DNA from: Niveibacterium umoris
GTDB taxonomy: Bacteria; Pseudomonadota; Gammaproteobacteria; Burkholderiales; Rhodocyclaceae
NCBI RefSeq assembly: GCF_014197015.1
Contig: NZ_JACIET010000001.1
Coordinates: forward strand, 2,108,001 to 2,172,000
Length of the DNA stretch: 64,000 nucleotides
Reading direction: 5' to 3'
The notes beneath the pieces were generated by a model. It was given only the letters and a program-made list of their open reading frames with translations. It was not told the DNA's origin and made no database searches. Shown in pieces: positions 38,795 through 47,548 of this stretch. Each line of letters starts with the position of its first letter. The first letter of the stretch is position 1. The translations under genes and the position numbers were made by a program.

Positions 38795-40801
38795 ATGCCC
38801 ACACGCTCACTGCAATCCCGATCGCGCAAGCATCTCGCAATGCTCAACATCATTGTGGCTGTCCTTGGTGCGCTGGTCTCCGGCTCAACGTCGGCAATGC
38901 TCATCAATCGCGGCGCGGGTCTGGTCTACGACGATTACCTGAACATCACCTGGCTCCAATCGGATCCGTTTGGCACGGCGGCGGATTGGAACGCCGCGAA
39001 CAAACTCGTAGCCGATTTCACCTACTACGACCCACTGCGGAACAAAACGTGGGGCGACTGGCGCCTCCCAAAGGTCACACCGGTCCGCGGCGTATTCAAC
39101 TACTCGTTCAGCAACAACGGCAGTACCGACTACGGCACTGCAGATACCGGTGGATGGGGGCGCCACTCCGAATTGGGTGCGATGTATTACCGCGACCTAG
39201 GTAACCTGGGCCACTGCATGCCCTATCGGCCCGGCCAACCCTACTTCGACGCCATTGGCTCCGGCTCCATCTGCGGGGACTGGCCCATCTGGTGGTCACC
39301 CAAACCGGGGCTAAAGAACGCCGTCTACGACCCCGACGGCGCAGCAATTGAATTTGCCATCGAACCTGTCGTGTATTGGACCGCCACTGCATTTTCACCC
39401 TACCCGGATGACTTCGCGTGGGCGTTCGACATGGCGAACGGCGAACAGACATTCAAATCGCAAACCCTGTCAGGGCATATCTGGGCGGTGATGGATGGGG
39501 ATGTGGGCGCCACTCCCTCCATTCCTGAGCCGGGCTCGCTCGTGCTCGTCCTCGCAGCCCTAGCAGCGGCCTCCTTCGCAACGCGTACCCGGATCCTTGT
39601 GGCGCAGCCCGACGAAGCCTCATGCAAGACCCCAATCCCCCCCGCTCCGGCCAGTGACCACAACAGTCTACAAGGCGCCATCATCCACGCAATAGAGACA
39701 TTGTCTAGACGGATTCGCCAAGCTTTCATCATGCACTCCCCATCTTGCAAATTGATGGCAACGCCTACGATCTATATGCAGCACCCGCTCCCCTATCTCT
39801 GCAGCACGATTGCGATCGTACTAATTCCACAACTTACTGCAGCCCAAGTTGACTGCTCCTTGTTAGATCCGAGGCAGTCCGTATCAAAGGAGAAGGAGGC
39901 AAAGATTACCGGAAGCGTCGAAACTCTATTCAAAGTAGCAAAAGCCGGCGGAAATGTGGAGGGCCGCCTAACCGAGGAGATAAAGAACATAGAAGGAGCG
40001 GCCGCAGCAAGCGAGCAATCAATTGTTCGCCTCCGGGCCATCTACCTGTTTTGCGGAATGATTGCCAATTCTTTCGAAATACCTATAGACAAGAAAGTCT
40101 CCCTGTTTGCGCAAATGGTAAACGCCGCCGAACAGAAACCGAAGGCTTCGACAACCCGTGACACGCCGCAGAGCCACCCGGTGGCAACCGACAAGCAGCA
40201 GCTGCAGCAACAAGGCAACTCAACACCCCAAACGGTTGGTCGGCCACAGCGCACTGTGCTTTTCGAGGATACATTCGACAAACAACCAAGATGGAAATCC
40301 ACGCAATTTCAGAATTCCGGGAGGACCCTTTATCGGGATGGATGGTACACGCTACAAAACACCACCGAGAATCTTGCCTTCTACATGCGCCTGAACGAGG
40401 CTGGGTATTTCCCAGCTGCAGTAAGAATAGAGGTCACAATACGACTAAACTCAGGACCCATTGACAGACCATTTGGACTGATAGTTGCCGCAACGGATGA
40501 TGAATTCAAAAACGCATTTGGTGTTCTCATACGTGGTGATGGCGCATCGTTTATCTATAGATGGGAGAACGAAGTAGCGTCAACTGAAATGTACTTGCCA
40601 CCTCATCCGGCAATTCGCACTGGATATGGCGCGACCAACCAACTTACAGTTGAAATCCAAGACAACGAATTGATTTACTTCATTAATGGCATACAGATTG
40701 GGAGATATAGAGCCGCAGTCCGGCTCAGAGGCTACATTGGCTTCCACACGGACTACCCTGGATTGGATGTTGGCTTCAACGATCTGCGCGTTACCCAATA
40801 A
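38795..40801 (+). CDS. DUF1566-like PEP-CTERM protein fused in frame to a second exported protein
   Basis: A 668-codon frame starts behind GGAG. Residues 1-240 are an exported DUF1566-like domain (signal LNIIVAVLGALVSGSTSA; GAGLVYDDYLNITWLQSDPF; WGDWRLPK). At 244-246 is PEP, followed by a hydrophobic helix and basic residues (SLVLVLAALAAASFATRTR), a complete PEP-CTERM sorting signal that normally ends a protein. Here no stop follows. The frame crosses about 60 nondescript residues and enters a second signal peptide (from M328, TIAIVLIPQLTAAQ), a helical region and a C-terminal jelly-roll-like domain (VLFEDTFDKQPRW to the end). The likeliest reading is two adjacent genes whose separating stop was lost; a start near 39776 would give the second protein alone. 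Confidence 0.7.
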   Translation: MPTRSLQSRSRKHLAMLNIIVAVLGALVSGSTSAMLINRGAGLVYDDYLNITWLQSDPFGTAADWNAANKLVADFTYYDPLRNKTWGDWRLPKVTPVRGVFNYSFSNNGSTDYGTADTGGWGRHSELGAMYYRDLGNLGHCMPYRPGQPYFDAIGSGSICGDWPIWWSPKPGLKNAVYDPDGAAIEFAIEPVVYWTATAFSPYPDDFAWAFDMANGEQTFKSQTLSGHIWAVMDGDVGATPSIPEPGSLVLVLAALAAASFATRTRILVAQPDEASCKTPIPPAPASDHNSLQGAIIHAIETLSRRIRQAFIMHSPSCKLMATPTIYMQHPLPYLCSTIAIVLIPQLTAAQVDCSLLDPRQSVSKEKEAKITGSVETLFKVAKAGGNVEGRLTEEIKNIEGAAAASEQSIVRLRAIYLFCGMIANSFEIPIDKKVSLFAQMVNAAEQKPKASTTRDTPQSHPVATDKQQLQQQGNSTPQTVGRPQRTVLFEDTFDKQPRWKSTQFQNSGRTLYRDGWYTLQNTTENLAFYMRLNEAGYFPAAVRIEVTIRLNSGPIDRPFGLIVAATDDEFKNAFGVLIRGDGASFIYRWENEVASTEMYLPPHPAIRTGYGATNQLTVEIQDNELIYFINGIQIGRYRAAVRLRGYIGFHTDYPGLDVGFNDLRVTQ

Positions 40802-40972
40802 AGGATAGCGCCGAAACAAAAGGTTATTCCGTCCGGTTTTCCATTGATCCCTTTTCGACCCTTCCAAAGCCTTTGATTTGGGCTGCTTGGTGCATTTCTT
40901 CGATGAACTTCACCAAGTAGTTCCGAGCCCCGGAGTCCGGCCTTACTTTCGCTCATTGCCACCCTACGATGC

Positions 40973-41797
40973 ATGACGCGCGCTATCCGACTTGAATTCT
41001 CCAGCGCGCTCTATTACGTCTTCTCGCATGGGGACTGCCGTGATGACATTGTTTTGTCGGACGAAGATCGTCGAATGCAGGTTCAGGAATTGGGCGATGT
41101 GTGCTTTCGGCGCAGCCGTGTGTGTCATGCGTGGTGCCTGATGCGCAATCCCTGCCACCAGTTGATCGAAACGCCGGAGGACAATCTGTCGGCAGGGTGC
41201 GGCCGTTGAATTGTGCTTACACGCAGCGTGTCAAGCGACCACCTCGCCGGGTGGGGCATGTATCCCACGAGCACTTCGCGGCGACTCTGGTGGCGCGCGA
41301 TGCGTGCTTGCCGGAACTGGCGCGCTAAGTCGTGCTGCACCGAGTGCGCGCACGGATGGCTGGCAATACTGAGGGACGGTTCTGGCGTTCGTACTTCGCA
41401 ACCGTGGGCGCCGACACGTCGCCGCCATGGTTGGCGATGGATGGCTTGCTGGCGGCGATTGACTGGAGGCCCGCAGCGGCAGCGCGTTTTGCGCGGACAA
41501 GCCTATGCGGGCAGCGACGGGTTTCTGGCGCAGATGCACCAAGAGGTGCGAGGAATCGAGAGCATTGAGGAGCCACGGACGTAACGCCGACCTCAAGCAC
41601 AGCCCTTGGCAAGCTTCGTTGCCGCCAGTCAGGACCGCACCGCCCGCAACGCCGCCATTGCGCACACCCGTACCAGCGACACCTAATTGATTCAGCAGAT
41701 CGCAGACGCGTTCGGCGTGCGCTATTCCGCCGTTACTCGCGCCGCGCGCGGGTCGCAAGTGGTGGACGCCGCGGCGTCCGAACAGCCGGCCTATTGA
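40973..41797 (+). pseudogene. Decayed REP-associated tyrosine transposase (RAYT)
   Basis: The relic follows the RAYT/Y1_Tnp order: AIRLEFSSALYYVFSHGDCR, then CHAWCLMRNPCHQLIETPED (normally an HxH in this position, here PCH, so the HUH motif is gone), a frameshift, LNCAYTQRVKRPPRRVGHVS, PELAR followed by an in-frame TAA (41326-41328), a further shift to LRGQAYAGSDGFLAQMHQEV, and finally the C-terminal helix-turn-helix IADAFGVRYSAVTRAARGSQ up to TGA at 41795-41797. At least two frameshifts and two stops make it inactive. It sits directly upstream of the duplicated SulP segment. Confidence 0.85.
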
Positions 41798-42205
41798 GCA
41801 GGAGCAAATTCCGCGCACGATCCATTTGCCAATCTGATGCCGACGTCCCGCTGCCGGGCCTATGCTGACAGCGGGCTGCAGACTTCCTCACACCATTGCC
41901 AATGCGGGGCAAGCGTGACCAATCCGCAAACGGACACGACCGTCGATAACACGGGACGCTGATCATGGATACGAACAACGCGCGGCAAGCGTGGGTGGGC
42001 GATGTGTGGGGCGGGTTGGCGGCGATGCTGGTGGCGCTGCCATCGGCGATCGCATTCGGCGTGACGATCTTTGCGCCGCTGGGCGGCAGTTTCGGCCCGC
42101 ACGGGGCGGTGGCGGGGATTCTAGGTGCGACGGCGCTGGGGCTGATCGCGTCGAGCTTCGGCGGTACCGACCGCCTGATTACCGCCCCCTGCGCCCCCGC
42201 TGCCG
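41794..42205 (+). repeat. Direct repeat with 37540-37955 (SulP upstream region and 5' end)
   Basis: This segment and 37540-37955 are direct repeats about 4.25 kb apart. The coding parts (from the ATG) are nearly identical, whereas the upstream 170 bases are recognisably homologous but much more diverged. Together they bracket the PEP-CTERM, hairpin and RAYT region. The contrast in divergence suggests gene conversion within the coding part. Confidence 0.85.
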
Positions 42206-44169
42206 CACTGCTGGCGGCGCTCACCGTCGAGTTCGCACGCCAGGGCACGCCACCGGAAACGGCGCTGCTGATGCTGATGCTGATCGGCCTCGCCGCCGGG
42301 CTGTTGCAGATCGGCTTCGGGCTGTCGCGGGTTGGCCAGTTGATCCGCTTCATTCCCTACCCGGTGGTAAGCGGCTATCTGTCTGCGGTGGGTATTACGA
42401 TCATCGCGGGGCAACTGCCGCGCGTGCTCGGTGCTGACAGTAGCCTGAGCTTCTGGCAGGCGTTGTTGCATCCGGCCGGTTGGCGATGGCAAAGCCTGCT
42501 GGTGGGCGCTGTCGTCATCGCCGTGATGGCGGGCGCGCCGCGGGTGGTACGGGCGGTGCCGGCGGCGATTCTGGCGCTGTTGTGCGGCGTGCTGCTGTAT
42601 CTGCTGCTCGGTTTCGCCGATCCATCGCTGTGGCAGGCGGCGAACAATCCGCTGCTCGTCGGGCCCCTGAACCTCACGACCGAGCAGATGTTCGACACGA
42701 TGTTGCACCAGCTCGAGGCCCTGAACGCGTGGAGCCCCGCGCTGTTGGCGCAGATCTTCATGCCTGCACTGTCGCTGGCGGCCCTGCTATCGATCGACAC
42801 CCTGAAAACCTGCGTGGTGCTGGATGCGATGACCGCGTCGCATCACAACCCGAACCGCGAAATGATCGGCCAGGGGCTGGGCAACATCGCCTCGGCCCTG
42901 CTCGGCGGCATCCCCGGCGCGGGCACCATGGGGGCGTCGCTGGTGAATGTGTCGAGCGGCGCGCAGACGCGGCGATCCGGCACGATCGAGGGCGTATTCG
43001 CGCTGCTCGCCTTCCTGCTGCTGTCGTCGCTGGTGGCCTGGGTGCCGATCGCGGCCCTGGGCGCGATCCTGCTGGTGGTGGGTTACCGCATGATCGACCG
43101 GCACAGCCTGGAATTCTTCCGCACCAAGTCCACCCGCTTCGACTTCATGGTGATCGTGACAGTGATTGCGGTCGCGTTGGTGTTCAACCTGATCGCCGCG
43201 TCCGGTGCCGGGATCGTGCTGGCGGTGATGCTGTTCCTGCGCGAGCAGACCCGCAGCACCGTGCTGCGGCGCAAGCTCGAAGGGGGCGAGATGTTCTCGC
43301 GGGTGGTGCGGCATGAAATCGAACTGCAGATTTTGCTGCGCAACGGCAGCAAGACGGTGATCGTCGAGCTGCAGGGCGCGTTGTTCTTCGGCACCGCGAA
43401 CCAGCTCTACCAGGCGCTGGAACCGGAGATCGGCCAGCGCACCTACGTGATCCTGAACCTGCGACGGGTGCAGTCGCTCGACCTGACCGCCACGCACGCG
43501 CTGGAACAGATCAAGGAGCGGCTGGAGGCGGCCGGGGCCTACCTGATCTTCACCGAGATTCCGCGCGGCCTGCCCAGCGGGCTGAAGATGAAGCGCTACC
43601 TGAAGGAAGTGGGCCTGGTGCGCGAATCCGAGAAAGCACTGGCCTTCCGCGACCTCGACCAGGCGCTGGAATGGATCGAGCACCAAATGCTCAGCACCGA
43701 ACCCGGGTTGATTCCGTCAGACGAGCCTCCGCTCTCGTTGCCGGAACTGGAGCACCTGCTCGGCTGGAAGGCCGGCACGCTGACGAGCATCGCGTCGATC
43801 ATCGAGCCTCGCCAATATGCCGCGGGCACCAAGGTGCTCAATCTTGGCGGGCCGGAAGATGAACTGATCTTCATCCGCAACGGCTCCGTGCGCGTCGTGC
43901 TGCCGCTGCAGGGCAAGGACCACTGGCATATCGGCACTTTCGGACGCGGCGACTTCATCGGCGAGATGGGCTTCCTCGATCCGTCGCGCCGCGCCGCCGA
44001 CGCCACCGCGCTCGACGACGTTGAGTGCTTCGTGCTGTCGCGCGCGCGTTTCAACGAACTGGCGGACACGCAGAGCGAGGCCGCCGCGCATATCTTCGAA
44101 GGCATCGCCTGCGTGCTGGCGATGCGGGTGCGCTTCATGAACAAGGAACTGCGCGCGCTGCGCACCTGA
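41965..44169 (+). CDS. SulP anion transporter with STAS and cyclic-nucleotide-binding domains
   Basis: The 734-residue inner-membrane protein combines a SulP transport domain (about 10-400: GGLAAMLVALPSAIAFGVTI, GTDRLITAPCAPAAALLAAL, GGIPGAGTMGASLVNVSSGA), a STAS domain (about 440-560: KTVIVELQGALFFGTANQLY, LDLTATHALEQIKERLEAAG) and a C-terminal cNMP/CRP-type domain (about 595-720: GSVRVVLPLQGKDHWHIGTF, FGRGDFIGEMGFLDPSRRAA). The latter resembles the phosphate-binding cassette of cyclic-nucleotide domains, so transport may be gated by a nucleotide. The substrate is unknown (sulfate, bicarbonate or other anion). The gene stands next to a RAYT relic, and its 5' part is duplicated at 37718. Confidence 0.93.
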   Translation: MDTNNARQAWVGDVWGGLAAMLVALPSAIAFGVTIFAPLGGSFGPHGAVAGILGATALGLIASSFGGTDRLITAPCAPAAALLAALTVEFARQGTPPETALLMLMLIGLAAGLLQIGFGLSRVGQLIRFIPYPVVSGYLSAVGITIIAGQLPRVLGADSSLSFWQALLHPAGWRWQSLLVGAVVIAVMAGAPRVVRAVPAAILALLCGVLLYLLLGFADPSLWQAANNPLLVGPLNLTTEQMFDTMLHQLEALNAWSPALLAQIFMPALSLAALLSIDTLKTCVVLDAMTASHHNPNREMIGQGLGNIASALLGGIPGAGTMGASLVNVSSGAQTRRSGTIEGVFALLAFLLLSSLVAWVPIAALGAILLVVGYRMIDRHSLEFFRTKSTRFDFMVIVTVIAVALVFNLIAASGAGIVLAVMLFLREQTRSTVLRRKLEGGEMFSRVVRHEIELQILLRNGSKTVIVELQGALFFGTANQLYQALEPEIGQRTYVILNLRRVQSLDLTATHALEQIKERLEAAGAYLIFTEIPRGLPSGLKMKRYLKEVGLVRESEKALAFRDLDQALEWIEHQMLSTEPGLIPSDEPPLSLPELEHLLGWKAGTLTSIASIIEPRQYAAGTKVLNLGGPEDELIFIRNGSVRVVLPLQGKDHWHIGTFGRGDFIGEMGFLDPSRRAADATALDDVECFVLSRARFNELADTQSEAAAHIFEGIACVLAMRVRFMNKELRALRT

Positions 44170-44365
44170 CGGCCGCTTTCGTCGCAAAACAGCGTCGACG
44201 CACGGCGGGGGGCCACTCCGGCCACGCCAGCTGGCGCAGCGGCCGAACAACAGCACCGCGTTCCGCCTGCATCAACGGTCCGCCAGAAGGGCACGGTACA
44301 ATCCGCGCTCGCCCGCCACCTATGGCCGCAAAACGCGCGTGCCCGCCCCTTCTTCGAGCCTCGCC

Positions 44366-44566
44366 ATGCCCTTGTCACCTGCTATCGCCAAACACCTGCC
44401 GCAGAAACTGCGGACCTATTGCGAGGGCCTGCGGTATCCGCATGTGTTTCTCGCCATGATTCCGCTGTTCATCGTGACGTTGCTGGGCTTCGAGCACATT
44501 CCCTACGGCAAGGACGTGGTAACAGCGTTGGGGCTGGCCTTGTTCATCAGCTCGCGGCTGCGCTGA
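44366..44566 (+). CDS. Small DUF6116-like membrane protein
   Basis: This 66-residue protein has an amphipathic start (LSPAIAKHLPQKLRTYCEGL) and two close hydrophobic stretches (HVFLAMIPLFIVTLLGF and VVTALGLALFISSRLR), the layout of DUF6116 proteins, which are small inner-membrane proteins of unknown role. A TACAAT at 44297-44302 could be its -10 box. An in-frame ATG at 44339 would add nine residues. Its small size makes this a moderate call. Confidence 0.6.
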   Translation: MPLSPAIAKHLPQKLRTYCEGLRYPHVFLAMIPLFIVTLLGFEHIPYGKDVVTALGLALFISSRLR

Positions 44567-44602
44567 CACCGCAGCCGAAGCGGCGGGTGAAGCGGGGCGC
44601 GT

Positions 44603-45208
44603 TCACGCGCCGCCCATCACCACCTTGCCGGCTTCGATGCCCACCACCTGCGCCAGCGTCGCCACCGGCACATCCATCGCTTCGATGACGGCGCGGCCGT
44701 TCTTGAAGTGCTTTTCCATGATGAATGCGGCGGCGAAGACCTCGGCGCCTGCTTCGCGCACCATCTCGATCAGCGCCTGACAGGTGCGACCGTTCGAGAG
44801 GATGTCGTCGACGATGACAACGCGCGCGCCTTCCCACAGGTAGCGCTTGCCGATCACCAGGCGCGTTTCGCCGCCCTTGGTCGGGGACGGCACGATGCGC
44901 GAATAGGCGGGCGGTTCGATCATCGGCGCGTATTTCTTCGCATACACCATCGGCACATCGAGCGCGATCGCCGCAACCAGGCCGGGCGCGATGCCGCTGG
45001 CCTCGGCGGTCAGCACGATGTCGGGCTGGTAGCCGGCGAGGCGGCTGGCGATCTCGCGCCCCATCGCCGTCATGAACGCGGGCTCGATGCGGTGGTTGAG
45101 GAAGTGGTCGATCTTGATGATCTGGTTGTCGAGCACCGTGGCTTCGGCGTGGATGCGCTCCACTAGCTGGGCAAACGGGGCGGACAAGGCGGCGGGGGAT
45201 GTGATCAT
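44603..45208 (-). CDS. xpt: Xanthine phosphoribosyltransferase
   Basis: The 201-residue enzyme salvages xanthine with PRPP to give XMP. It has the type I PRTase features: NQIIKIDHFLNHRIEPAFMT near the start (as in Bacillus-type Xpt), VLTAEASGIAPGLVAAIALD, VYAKKYAP and the PRPP loop VVIVDDILSNGRTCQALIE. The total length is about that of B. subtilis Xpt (194). No permease or purine riboswitch is evident: the 219 bases between it and the divergent lipoprotein gene show no recognisable purine aptamer. Confidence 0.92.
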   Translation of the reverse strand: MITSPAALSAPFAQLVERIHAEATVLDNQIIKIDHFLNHRIEPAFMTAMGREIASRLAGYQPDIVLTAEASGIAPGLVAAIALDVPMVYAKKYAPMIEPPAYSRIVPSPTKGGETRLVIGKRYLWEGARVVIVDDILSNGRTCQALIEMVREAGAEVFAAAFIMEKHFKNGRAVIEAMDVPVATLAQVVGIEAGKVVMGGA

Positions 45209-45427
45209 GATCTGGGGGCTGCAAATGTCGATGGCGGACTTTACCGTGACCCCGCCTACCCGTCTGTGCGCAAACGCAAAGCCCGCAGTGATGCAGCAGA
45301 CACCGGAAACGTGCCACCCGGGCGCGCTGGCCGCGGGTCTGCGCCTGCAGTGCTCTCGTCACGCATGCTTGCGCCGCGCCAGGGCAGTTCGCGGGTTAAG
45401 CTATCTGCATATTCCCGGAGACCTCCC

Positions 45428-46585
45428 ATGCGCGCATCGATCCTGATCCTGGCCTGTTTGCTGGCCGCCTGCGGCGGCGGTGGCGGTTCGACGAACACGC
45501 CAACGGCGCCGACACCCACGCCAACGCCCACCCCTACCCCGACGCCAACTCCGCCGGGCGGCGGTTCCGGCGGCGCGGTGGTATGGGATGACACGCTCCC
45601 GCCCGCCGGCAACCCGGACGGCCACTGCGCCGTTCCCGCCGAAGCGGCCGCGGAAGATGCATCGAAGCCGACCACCGTGGTCGGAGACGGCACCCCCGCC
45701 AGTTGCAGCGGTGACGCGGTCGTCGCGGCCGTCGCCAAGGGCGGCGTGATCGGTTTCAACTGCGGGGCAAAGCCGGTCACGATCACGCTCAACAGCCCGG
45801 CGCGCATCTTCAACAACACCGGCCCCAAGATCGTCATCGACGGCGGCAGCAAGGTCACCCTGAGCGGCGGTGGCAAGTCGCGCATCCTCTACATGAACAC
45901 CTGCGACCCCGATCTGGTGTGGACCACCTCGCACTGCCAGGATCAGGACCATCCGCAGGTGTCGGTGCAGAACATCAGCTTCATCGACGGCAACGCCACC
46001 GGCGCCAACCCGGACGGCGGCGGCGCCATCTGGGCGCGCGGCGGGCGGCTGAAACTGGTGAATACCCGCTTCTTCCGCAACCAGTGCGACGCCACCGGGC
46101 CGGACGTGGGCGGCGCCGCGGTGCGCGCCTTCAGCCAGTCGCAGAACCAGCCGCTGTATGTGGTGAACAGCACCTTCGGCGGGGCCGCCGGAGTCGGCAA
46201 CAGCTGTTCGAACGGCGGCGGGTTGTCGTCGATCGGCGTGTCTTACAGCGTCTTCAACAGCGTGTTCACGCACAACAGCGCGATCGGCAACGGCGCCAAC
46301 CCGGCGCGCAGCGGCACGCCTGGCGGCGGCAGCGGCGGCGCGATCTACAACGACGGCAACACCTTCGATCTGAAAGTGTGCGGCAGCCGCATCGCCAACA
46401 ACACCGCCAAGGAGGGCGGCGGCGCGATCTTCTTCGTCAGCAACGACCGCACCGGCACCCTGTCGATCACCGACTCGGTGCTCAGCCAGAACCCCAGCGC
46501 CGGCTTCGAAACGGCGGGCTATCCGGGGATCTTCTACCTCGGCTCGGGCGCGCCGAAGGTCAGCGGTTCGACGCTCACCCCCTGA
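45428..46585 (+). CDS. Lipoprotein with Pro-Thr linker and right-handed beta-helix
   Basis: The 385-residue protein has a lipoprotein signal with the lipobox LAAC (C15), a glycine run, and a repetitive linker of Thr-Pro pairs (about 24-42). Parallel beta-helix-type repeats follow, rich in Asn, Gly and Ser (NISFIDGNATGANPDGGGAI, VNTRFFRNQCDATGPDVGGA, SVFNSVFTHNSAIGNGANPA). Several cysteines (for example SCSNGGG, VCGSRIA) could pair. Such proteins are often polysaccharide-binding or adhesin-like, but I see no catalytic motif. It is divergent from xpt. Confidence 0.8.
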   Translation: MRASILILACLLAACGGGGGSTNTPTAPTPTPTPTPTPTPTPPGGGSGGAVVWDDTLPPAGNPDGHCAVPAEAAAEDASKPTTVVGDGTPASCSGDAVVAAVAKGGVIGFNCGAKPVTITLNSPARIFNNTGPKIVIDGGSKVTLSGGGKSRILYMNTCDPDLVWTTSHCQDQDHPQVSVQNISFIDGNATGANPDGGGAIWARGGRLKLVNTRFFRNQCDATGPDVGGAAVRAFSQSQNQPLYVVNSTFGGAAGVGNSCSNGGGLSSIGVSYSVFNSVFTHNSAIGNGANPARSGTPGGGSGGAIYNDGNTFDLKVCGSRIANNTAKEGGGAIFFVSNDRTGTLSITDSVLSQNPSAGFETAGYPGIFYLGSGAPKVSGSTLTP

Positions 46586-46686
46586 GCAAGGGGCACGCCC
46601 CGGACCGGCGCCAAGCGGTCATGCACGCCTTGGCACCGACGTGCCGATCGTGCATCGTGAGCCCTCCACACACGGATAAGGATGCG

Positions 46687-47463
46687 ATGACAGACTTCTT
46701 CAGAACCGGGCTCCTGGCGTTGGCTCTAGCCGCCAGCGCAGCGCTGGGCGCAGAACCGGCCGCATTGCTTGCGTTTGATTCGCCGGAAGGCCTCGGGCGA
46801 CTTGCCCGTGCCGGCGCGAAGGCAGATTTCCCTGCCCTCGCCAACCAGTTCGAGCCGCAGTCGAACATCGCCTTCTGCGGCCCCACCAGTGCGGCAATCG
46901 TGCTCAACGCGCTGTACGCCCAGCGCGGTAATGCCCCGCGCGACCGCAGCCGCCTGCGCCCGGATGACCAGAAACACTTGCCCGAAGGTCTCGACCTCAG
47001 CCTGCCCCGTTACACGCAGGAAAGCGTGATCGAACGCGGACCGAAGTCGCGCGCGCAAGTGCTGGGCGAACCGCTGACGATCAACGGCAAGGTGATCCAC
47101 GACGGCGGCTTCCAGCTGCGCCAGCTTGCCGCGACGCTGCGCGCAAACGGCGCCGCGACCCGAGTGGTCGTTGCGGACGCCACGGTGACCGACGCGCAGA
47201 TTCGCGCCGACCTCATCGGCAATCTGGAACTGCCTGGCGACTACGTGATCGTCAACTATCGTCGCGACGCGGTGGGCCAGCCGGGCGGCGCACACATCTC
47301 GCCGCTTGGCGCCTACGACCGCGAATCCGATTCGGTGTTGCTGATGGATGTGAACCCGACCAATGCGGGCTGGGTGTGGATGCCGGTCGACACATTGATC
47401 CGCGGCATGCGCACCTTCGACACCGTGGAGAACCGCGGCTACCTGCTCGTCAGCGCGCCCTGA
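46687..47463 (+). CDS. Phytochelatin synthase family protein (exported)
   Basis: The 258-residue protein has a signal peptide (LLALALAASAALGAEP) and the phytochelatin-synthase papain-like fold with all three catalytic residues in order: C64 (NIAFCGPTSAA), H203 (GGAHISPLGAYD) and D221 (VLLMDVNPT). Prokaryotic members such as cyanobacterial alr0975 mainly hydrolyse glutathione to gamma-Glu-Cys, with little or no phytochelatin synthesis. The signal peptide places this one in the periplasm. It could contribute to thiol or metal handling, but no metal-resistance genes adjoin it. Confidence 0.9.
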   Translation: MTDFFRTGLLALALAASAALGAEPAALLAFDSPEGLGRLARAGAKADFPALANQFEPQSNIAFCGPTSAAIVLNALYAQRGNAPRDRSRLRPDDQKHLPEGLDLSLPRYTQESVIERGPKSRAQVLGEPLTINGKVIHDGGFQLRQLAATLRANGAATRVVVADATVTDAQIRADLIGNLELPGDYVIVNYRRDAVGQPGGAHISPLGAYDRESDSVLLMDVNPTNAGWVWMPVDTLIRGMRTFDTVENRGYLLVSAP

Positions 47464-47548
47464 ACGCACCTCCCCCGGCAGGGCGTCCGCACGGCGACTA
47501 AAGTAAGGACAGGGGACGAGAGCCCGTCCGAACGCCGGGGGAGCGAGC

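Noticed and set aside
45490-45550. Short tandem repeats resembling a repeat array
   Set aside because: They encode alternating Thr and Pro in a lipoprotein linker, not a CRISPR or regulatory repeat.
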